Made by a program: the position numbers and the translations under genes. This document shows positions 58,330-64,000 of a stretch of 64,000 bases of DNA, in pieces. Each line of letters begins with the position of its first letter. Positions within the stretch are counted from its first letter, which is position 1. A model generated the notes under the pieces. The model saw only the letters and a program-made list of their open reading frames with translations, made no database searches and had not been told where the DNA came from. This stretch comes from Anaeramoeba flamelloides (lineage: Eukaryota > Metamonada > Anaeramoebidae). The stretch spans positions 1,364,001-1,428,000 of the forward strand of contig JANTQA010000063.1 in assembly GCA_027625915.1 (NCBI GenBank), written 5' to 3'.

Positions 58330-60093
58330 TTGTTTCTCTCAAAGTTCCTAAAAAAAATACAAATCAATTATTTTTTATAATTGAACTTTTAAAGAATAAA
58401 TAAGAAATAAGTAGAATAATACAAATTAGGAAATTGTTGATATTTGTCTGAAGTAGCTCTAATTAATCAATAAATATTTTCTTAAAAATAGAAAAACTCA
58501 AAATTCTTAGGTACCCATAAAAAAAACAACAAAGTTCATATTGATCTTCAATCAAAGATCCAAAGAAAATTTCAATATGAAATCAATATAGTTTTTCTAA
58601 AATCATTTTCACTGTTTCACTAACATTCTTATGGCACCTTTTTACCAAGTGGTTATAGATCTTGTACTAAAAAAAATTTTTGTAAAATAATTACCTTTCA
58701 AAAAAAAATAGAAAAAAAAGAAACAATGAGAAAAATAGTTTTCAATTTTGAAATTTCAAAAATTAATTTTTACTTCTAATATCCATTCAAACCCTTTAAA
58801 CATATGTAATTCACATCCATTGGAAATGGGTATCTTTGACTGGAAAATAGTTTATATCAATTAGGAAAACTCTTAAAAATATTTTTAATCACGCGAATAA
58901 TAAAATTATACAAACAAAAAACCAAAATAAACTAAAATTCAAAATTTTTAACACAATTAAAACAGTTCAAAGAATCACAATAATACAATTACATTCAAAT
59001 TGAAAACAAATTTGATTTTTTGAAAAATTTGAAAATCAATTTTTTGATCTTTTAGTTTTTTATTTGCATTTCATTTTTTGAATTATGTAACCTGTTTGGT
59101 TCGATCAAAAATTTTTCTAACGACTGGTATTATGTTCAAGTTGAGTTATTCAAAATATACGAACTCAAATTAAATTAGTTGATGGTCTCTAACCATTTGG
59201 TTGATCAATAATCCAAAGTAAAATTTATACATATTTACCAATACATTTATTTTTTTTTTAGTCCCACCTCCAAAGTTTTTAACATACCCATTATTTTATT
59301 AGTATTGATTATTTTTTATTTTTTATTTTTCTGTGGGTATTGTAATTTATAAATAATTGTTAAAATTCCAATTAGTGAATGGTTTTAATTTGGTATTTCT
59401 TCTCGAATCGGTTAAATAAGATTTTTTTTATATAATAATTGAATTTTGGTGTGTTAAACATTTTGAATTGGAGTTTATAATATATAGTCAAAATTGTTAA
59501 TCAGTGAAATTAAGAACTTGAAAATTCTATTATTAAAAACAAAAAAATTATTGATTTTATCTTCCTCCAATATATATTTATTATTTTCTTTTTCCATTTA
59601 ATTTTGATAATAGATGCAATGGCTTCAGCAACAAAGTGAAAAAAAATTTGAAGAAACATCTGAAAAAATTTTGAAAAGAAATTCCTCAAAAATAACTCAT
59701 GATAAGAAAACAATCATTGCACGATGGAAAAAAAAAAATTTATTTAATGAAGAAAATTTAAGAAATGAATTCTCAATTTATGGGGAAATAAAATCAGTAT
59801 TGTTGGGTGAAACACAAGCATTAATCATCTTTATCAATAATGAACCAGTTGAAAAATTAGTAAAAAAAAGGAAGATAATTGCACAAAATAATAAAAAAAT
59901 TAGAATTAGAAAATTACCCGTATCAGAAAGTAAGGTCAGCACCTCTAAACAAAAAAAAAATCTTAAAAAATCGAGAAACAATCCAAATATGATCAATGAA
60001 GATAATAAATGGAAATATATGAATCATGATGCCTTTGAAAATTTGGTTCTTGGCAAAGTAAGAAAGTTAATAGAGGAGCAAGAAAAAAATTAA
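53564..60093 (+). CDS. DNAJC17: DNAJC17 orthologue (J domain plus RRM), two exons
   Basis: Exons 53564-53929 and 59614-60093 join in phase 0 (donor GTAAGT at 53930, acceptor GATAATAG ending at 59613), giving 281 residues; human DNAJC17 has about 304. Residues about 14-80 are a J domain (NWYEVLHIKQNATDREI, HPD at 44-46), which stimulates Hsp70 ATPase. A charged coiled-coil (about 85-150) crosses the junction. Residues about 155-230 form an RRM-like fold (KTIIARWKKKN, FSIYGEIKSVLLGETQALII), and the C terminus has the family-specific HDAFENLVLGKVRKLIEEQ, matching 'YESLVMMRMRQAAERQQ' in human. This order is diagnostic of DNAJC17/Cwf23, a spliceosome-associated cochaperone in the nucleus. An in-frame Met at 53519 would add 15 hydrophobic residues; I prefer 53564 because a signal-like start does not fit the family. 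The RRM exon is bracketed by inverted family A copies. Confidence 0.9.
54504..55094. repeat. cluster of four hairpins
   Basis: Palindromes at 54504-54567, 54574-54652, 54857-54933 and 55027-55094. The first and last share AATTTAAAAGAATTGAGT-type arms with each other and with 40756-40828. The second and third share TTTTTTTAATTTGAGAAA and its complement. Each has arms of about 25-30 bp. Confidence 0.7.
55027..55515 (-). mobile_element. family K fragment with terminal hairpin, copy 3
   Basis: On the minus strand it ends with three partial tandem repeats of a CCGTCAAGTG unit (55097-55129) and then the hairpin at 55027-55094. A decayed coding remnant (for example INSYGWKDQEYLKIIRYNNN) parallels the copy at 35340-35700. 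It lies just downstream, in the same orientation, of the reverse-transcriptase fossil and may be its 3' end. Confidence 0.45.
55640..56450 (-). pseudogene. LINE (non-LTR) reverse transcriptase fossil
   Basis: Minus-strand translation gives ordered reverse-transcriptase blocks: LFPKKVGQ...FKISLLNSI (matching 'IPK...RPISLLNSI'), LILIKFDTISNILVHYALNK (matching 'KAFDTISH'), WLKNYYRKVGVGVYQ then DPLSPLLFGFISHFLIEKI (the QGDPLSPLLF block), and FVDDLILI at 55829-55850 (the YxDD active-site box). The reading is broken by several frame changes and in-frame stops, including TGA in place of the Gly of QGDP, so it is inactive. The blocks are of non-LTR type. The 5' part may extend to about 57400 but is too decayed to follow. 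Confidence 0.75.
57545..57935 (+). pseudogene. LINE C-terminal zinc-knuckle and 3' end fragment
   Basis: Plus-strand translation FRTFTNCLNRYYY...NKFCPLCLKYEHKEKIENID then HLL, a stop and VSPSYTKDRLILL, matching the CPLC...EtieHLL..C..y...R motif at the C terminus of many LINE proteins. It is followed by AGAGTGTAAATTATACTTCC and TCATCAATAAAAAA, shared with 40404-40440 and read as the element's 3' end. It is in opposite orientation to the reverse-transcriptase fossil 1.1 kb away. Confidence 0.6.
58289..58325. repeat. (TA)n microsatellite
   Basis: About 17 TA units directly abutting the left end of a family C element. Confidence 0.9.
58325..58855 (+). mobile_element. MITE family C, copy 3
   Basis: Starts AAACTTTGTTTCTCTCAAAG and ends GTATCTTTGACTGGAAAATA. 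Interior motifs AAATAAGAAATAAGTAGAAT and CTAAAATCATTTTCACTGTT match copies 1 and 4. Located in the DNAJC17 intron. Confidence 0.75.
58922..59482 (-). mobile_element. MITE family A, copy 5
   Basis: Starts AAACTAAAATTCAAAATTTT then TAACAC, and ends GTGTGTTAAACATTTTGAAT then TGGAGTTTATAA. It lies 130 bp upstream of DNAJC17 exon 2 and is inverted relative to copy 6 on the other side of that exon. Confidence 0.8.
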
Positions 60094-60213
60094 ACATATA
60101 ATTAAAAATTAAATTTATTCATTTTATTACTCTTCTCAGAGATGCTAAATGCATATTAATTTTAGATTTTAATTTTATTTAATATATATGGTATTTCCAA
60201 AAAAGTCCGATAT

Positions 60214-60764
60214 AAACCCCAATTCAAAATTTTTAACTTATCGAAATTCAATTTTGAAAAAAAAAATCTTATTTAATCAATTTCTGAAGAAATACCAAAT
60301 TAGAACCTATTCATTAATTGAAATTTTAACAATTATTTATAAATTACAATACTCACAAAATAGAAAAATAAAAAATAATCAATACTAATAAATCAAGGGT
60401 ATGTTAAAAATTTTGGAGATGGGTAAAACAAAAAAAATGCATTGATAAATATGTAGAAATTTTACTTTGGATTATTGATCAACCAAATGGTTAGGGTCCA
60501 TCAACCAATTTAATTTGAGTAAGTATATTTGGGACAACTCAACTTGAACATAATATCAATTGTTAGAAAAAATTTTTGATCGAACCAAACAGGTTACATA
60601 ATTCAAAAAAATAAATTCAAAATAAAAAACTAAAAGATCAAAAAATGATTTTCAAATTTTACAAAAAATCAAATTTGTTTTCAATTTGAATGAAATTGTA
60701 TTATTGTGATTCTTTGAACTTTTTTAAATTGTGTTAAAAATTTTGAATTTTGGTTTACATTTTT
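60214..60764 (+). mobile_element. MITE family A, copy 6
   Basis: Starts AAACCCCAATTCAAAATTTT and ends TTGTGTTAAAAATTTTGAAT then TTTGGTTTA. Closely similar, in opposite orientation, to copy 5. An open frame over its left end is not a gene. Confidence 0.85.
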
Positions 60765-60924
60765 ATATAAATATCAAATAATATTATCTTATAAAGCCGT
60801 TCTATTTGTAAATTGTTAATATAAAATTAAGATAAATATTAATACTAAATGAATCAAGAACCTATTCAGTGTATTTTAAAATATATTCATCAAAATATTT
60901 CCGAAAAAATGGAAAAAAAAATAT

Positions 60925-61636
60925 ACTAAACTCTTTTTCAAATAAAAGGGCACAAGAAATTTTCAAGAATTATTCATAATTGAATCAAATTAATTGTAGT
61001 ATCATTCTAAAATATAAAAAACACTTTAAAACATAAAAAAAAAACACTCAACTGAAGATTTAAAACTTATTAAAACAAAACAATAACAATTAAAATTAAA
61101 AATTTTAAAAATTGATGTATCCTTTTATATCAAATGAGAAATCTCGTTTTGTAAATTGTAAAGAAAAAAAATTATCAAATCAATAACAACCTTTGAATGA
61201 GTGAATTGGGAAAAGGTTCTTTACAGGTTATTGATAACTCTTTACACGTCAAACTTTTGTTCTTTAAAGTCTCATTTTAAAGATAAAGTCACAATTCATC
61301 TGCGTCTTTTGTTGGAATTGATTTTTTGTTTTATTTTCTCTTTTCTTTGTTCCACACATCAATCTAATAATTTCTTTCTTAATTCCTATATTTAGCTCAT
61401 TCGAAATCAAACTTAAACCGTTTTCATTTTTTATACTGGCAGATTATTTACAAATTGGTTTCTTCTTATCTTGTTTTTTCATTTTCCAACTGTTCAATAT
61501 CCATAAATAAAAAAAGCAAAAAAATGAAAAAATGAATAATTAAAAGGAAAATCATCAATAAGTAATTATCTTATTAAGATCAAATTTAATAGTATAGATG
61601 ATTTGAGAGGTGTACCCTTTTGTTTGAAAAAGAGTT
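60925..61636. mobile_element. MITE family M
   Basis: About 710 bp with terminal inverted repeats TAAACTCTTTTTCAAATAAA then AGGGCAC at the left and GTACCCTTTTGTTTGAAAAA then GAGTTTA at the right. The ends resemble those of families B and C (AAACTC...AAAGGG), suggesting one superfamily. An interior frame at 61201-61395 lacks an ATG start and homology. Confidence 0.7.
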
Positions 61637-62164
61637 TACTTTATACATAAAACGATTAACTACTGATTTCTATAAAAAATGGGACACTTTAGTGATGAAC
61701 CAAACTATTTTTTAAATATTAAAATACTTTTTTAAGTTTTTTCATTCTATTCAATATTTTGGCTAGATTAACTCTCTTCAGAAAACAATTTTACCATTTA
61801 AACAATAGACATATCCTAAATATTCAACAAGACAATAAAACAAATTAATTGATAATGATCTTTTTGTAAAAAAAAGTTCAATTCGCTAGATTTTTGTCAT
61901 TTTATAACATATCCAAAAACTAATTATTAAAAAATTTTTTGTATTGATTACAAAGATTTAATTTTATTTTTTTTCATCATGATTTTTATAAATTTTATTA
62001 TTAAAATAATAATGAATAACATTATTTAAAATATTTCAAGAATTTATTAAGAATTCATAATCCAAGATATGTATATGTATATATATATTTATATATATTT
62101 ATATATATATATCGGTAGATCGATAAATAAAGTTAAAAAAATTCAAAATATATCAGAATATTTT

Positions 62165-62389
62165 TTAAAATCCAGAGTATACAACTTCTTTTGCCTGTGG
62201 TTTCGGAACCAAATCTCTCTTTTCTTCAAGCTTTGAAAAATCAGAATAATATTCTATCTTATCTGGTCTTTTAAATTTTTTTCTTTCTTGTATTTTTCTA
62301 TATCTGATTATTCCAGCAACAACTACCAATACAATAAAGCCAATTGTTGAAAATAAAATTAAAAAAAATTCAACAGATAACGCACATGA
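62165..62389 (-). CDS. last exon of a single-pass membrane protein (partial)
   Basis: After an AAAAG acceptor (AG at 62391-62390) a frame in phase 0 runs 74 codons to TAA at 62165. An in-frame stop just upstream of the acceptor supports a splice rather than a continuing exon. There is no ATG in frame, so the gene starts outside this exon. The exon encodes a short lumenal piece (SCALS), a strong transmembrane helix (EFFLILFSTIGFIVLVVVAG), a basic stop-transfer sequence (IIRYRKIQERKKFKRP) and a cytosolic tail with Tyr residues (KIEYYSDFSKLEEKRDLV, ending EVVYSGF). This is the typical end of a type I receptor-like or adhesion-like protein, but the extracellular part is not visible and no family can be named. 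Upstream exons probably lie beyond the right edge, past family A and C elements. Confidence 0.6.
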   Translation of the reverse strand, partial: SCALSVEFFLILFSTIGFIVLVVVAGIIRYRKIQERKKFKRPDKIEYYSDFSKLEEKRDLVPKPQAKEVVYSGF

Positions 62390-62951
62390 CTTTTAAGGAA
62401 TAAAATTATTATAGTTATTATTTATTGATTTTGTTATTTATAAAAAGATTTATGATATCCAAAATAATATTAATAATTAATTATAAATATAAATATGGGT
62501 ATTAGTTTTTGAAATAATTTGTATAAATTTAATATATAAAAGAATTAGAAATAACAAGATTTTAAATATTTGTTTGAAAAAACGATCTTGCTTTAAGCGA
62601 GTGATTATTGTTTTCCTAAAAATATTTGAAGTGTAGAAAAATTAAAGTAACAAACAAATCTCTTAATATCTTTTTTAGAGCGGTGTTAACAACATCAAAA
62701 CAAATATAAATCAATTATTTGAAAATATATTTTTTTTAAATTACTGTTAAATAGATTCAATGGAAATTTTTGGGCACTTCAATAAAGATTTGATTATCAT
62801 AAAAATGCAATTAAATCATCAGTTGTTACTCTCTTAAAAAAAGAAAAAATAATAAAGCAATAATAATTTCCACAGAAAGATGGAAAGATTGAAATGCCAT
62901 CATCTATTCACTAAAATAGTCAGAAATAAGGCAATTTCCTTCTTGATAATT

Positions 62952-63660
62952 CAACCCCAATTCAAAATTTTTAACACACCAAAATTCAATTTTTGAAAAA
63001 AAAATATTCTTAAATTATTCTAGAAGAAATACCAACTTAGAGACATTGATTAATTGAATTTTTTTAACAATTATCCTTAACGCAATACTCACAAAACATA
63101 AATAAATAATTAACAATAAAAATAAATCAAGGGTGTGTTAAAAATTTTGGAGATGGACTAACAAAAAAATGTATTCGATTTATTGTTAAGGGTTAGATGT
63201 TAAAAAACCTCGTCTAATCTGTTAAAGAGAGAATTTTGAAGAGACAAAATTTGAGAGTTCTGATTCAAAGGGTATCTAACAGATACAGTCATCAGAAGTA
63301 TTTGAATCTTAATTTAGTTTTCTGAGAAAAAAAAACTGTATTGGTAAATTTGTTTTAAATTTCATTAACAATTATTGATCGATCGAATGGTTAGATATCA
63401 TCAACTAATTTTATTTGAGTTCTTATATTTATAAAAACTCAACTGTAACAAAAGATCAATATTTCGAAAAGATTTTTGTGATCTAATCTAAACTCTATTG
63501 AACTGGAAAATACAAAATAATAACAAAAAACTAAAAGATCAAAAAAATGATTTTCATATATTTTTGAAAAATCAAAATTAATTTCGAATTTGAATGAAAT
63601 TGTATTATTTTTGTGATTCTTTGAACTGTTTTAGCTAAATTAAAATGTTGGAATTTTAAT
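62952..63660 (+). mobile_element. MITE family A, copy 7 (long subfamily)
   Basis: Starts AACCCCAATTCAAAATTTTT then AACACACC. It carries the extra ~190 bp block (CGTCTAATCTGTTAAAGAGA to TTTTCTGAGAAAAAAAAA) shared with 11455-11960, between parts that are contiguous in the short copies. The right terminus is worn. Confidence 0.75.
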
Positions 63661-63667
63661 TTTATAA

Positions 63668-64000
63668 TAAACTTTGTTTCTGTCAAAGGTGCACAATTTT
63701 TGTTTTCAAATATCAATTATTTTATATAATCGACCTTTTAAGAACCAAGAATTAGTTGAATAGTAAACATCAAAGAATAGTTGATATCGGTCTGGAATAA
63801 AACTAATTAGTCTATTAAATTTTCTTAAAAATAGAAAAACCCAAATTCTTAATGAAATCACTATTGAGAAAAGCAATAAGGTTCATTTTGATTTCCTATT
63901 GAAGATCCAAATAAAATCCCAATAGAAATCAATATCATTTTTCTACAATCATTTCCACTGTTTCTTTAACAGTAGAATAACATGTTTTTACCAAGTGACT
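63668..64000 (+). mobile_element. MITE family C, copy 4 (runs off the window)
   Basis: Starts AAACTTTGTTTCTGTCAAAG then GTGC. It matches copy 3 up to the edge, where TTTTTACCAAGTGACT corresponds to about two thirds of the element. Confidence 0.75.

Larger units (their letters stand above)
53930..59613 (+). other. 5.7 kb intron of DNAJC17 with a LINE graveyard
   Basis: Phase 0, GTAAGT donor. It contains a hairpin cluster (54504-55094), a family K fragment, a minus-strand LINE reverse-transcriptase fossil (about 55640-56450, possibly to 57400), a plus-strand LINE C-terminal fragment (57545-57935), a (TA)n run, a family C copy and a family A copy next to the acceptor. A lysine-rich open frame at 54011-54208 is judged to be chance. 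Confidence 0.85.
60094..62164. other. spacer between the 3' ends of DNAJC17 and the membrane-protein gene
   Basis: The 120 bp after the DNAJC17 stop are a plausible 3' untranslated region. Then come family A copy 6 and a family M element. From 61640 to 62164 there is only AT-rich sequence with TA-rich runs near 62070-62110. Confidence 0.6.
62390..64000. other. probable intron of the membrane-protein gene, with MITEs
   Basis: If the exon at 62165-62389 is the last one, this stretch is intronic. It contains family A copy 7 and an incomplete family C copy. 62400-62950 shows nothing recognisable. Confidence 0.45.

Noticed and set aside
60188-60388. Open frame after DNAJC17
   Set aside because: Lies over the left end of family A copy 6; matching sequence in other copies is not open.
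63531-63716. Minus-strand frame near the right edge
   Set aside because: Falls in the right half of family A copy 7 and the start of family C; repeat sequence, not a gene.

Overview
The window is nuclear DNA from an extremely AT-rich, intron-bearing unicellular eukaryote. The evidence is spliceosomal GT-AG introns with GTAAGT or GTAATT donors, TAA stops in the standard code, eukaryote-specific protein families (mitotic cyclin, NDR kinase, DNAJC17, alpha-kinase, nurim), lysine/asparagine-rich low-complexity protein segments, long homopolymers and (CA)n(TA)n microsatellites. A vWA plus alpha-kinase architecture is known from amoebae such as Dictyostelium, and K/N-rich inserts recall amoeboid anaerobes, but I cannot fix the taxon from sequence alone.

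Layout. Minus-strand mitotic cyclin in two exons (103-1343 and 4430-4667) joined across a 3.1 kb intron; plus-strand nurim-like membrane protein (8039-8848); minus-strand unidentified basic protein (16930-18054); minus-strand TATDN2-type TatD nuclease (26938-27933); plus-strand lysine-rich vWA/alpha-kinase protein with degenerate active site (31367-34126); minus-strand NDR-family AGC kinase in four exons spread over 39054-48612; plus-strand DNAJC17 orthologue in two exons (53564-53929 and 59614-60093) with a 5.7 kb intron; and the last exon of a minus-strand single-pass membrane protein (62165-62389) whose other exons lie outside the window. Each joined exon set was checked for phase, and the totals are whole numbers of codons.

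Between and inside the genes nearly everything that can be recognised is mobile-element debris: at least ten families of short non-coding elements with terminal inverted repeats (about 190-750 bp), several nested in one another, long-armed foldback elements, and fragments of a non-LTR (LINE) retrotransposon. The introns are as full of these elements as the intergenic DNA, so conserved genes are drawn out over 5-10 kb.

The genes are mostly unrelated housekeeping or signalling functions: cell-cycle control (cyclin; NDR kinases act in mitotic exit and morphogenesis), splicing (DNAJC17), nuclear envelope (nurim), nuclease (TatD). I see no operon-like logic and no new multi-gene defence or metabolic system. 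The most unusual items are the vWA/alpha-kinase protein, intact as a reading frame but lacking key catalytic and MIDAS residues, and the way element-packed introns separate functional modules: degrons from cyclin box, J domain from RRM, and the N lobe from most of the C lobe of the NDR kinase.
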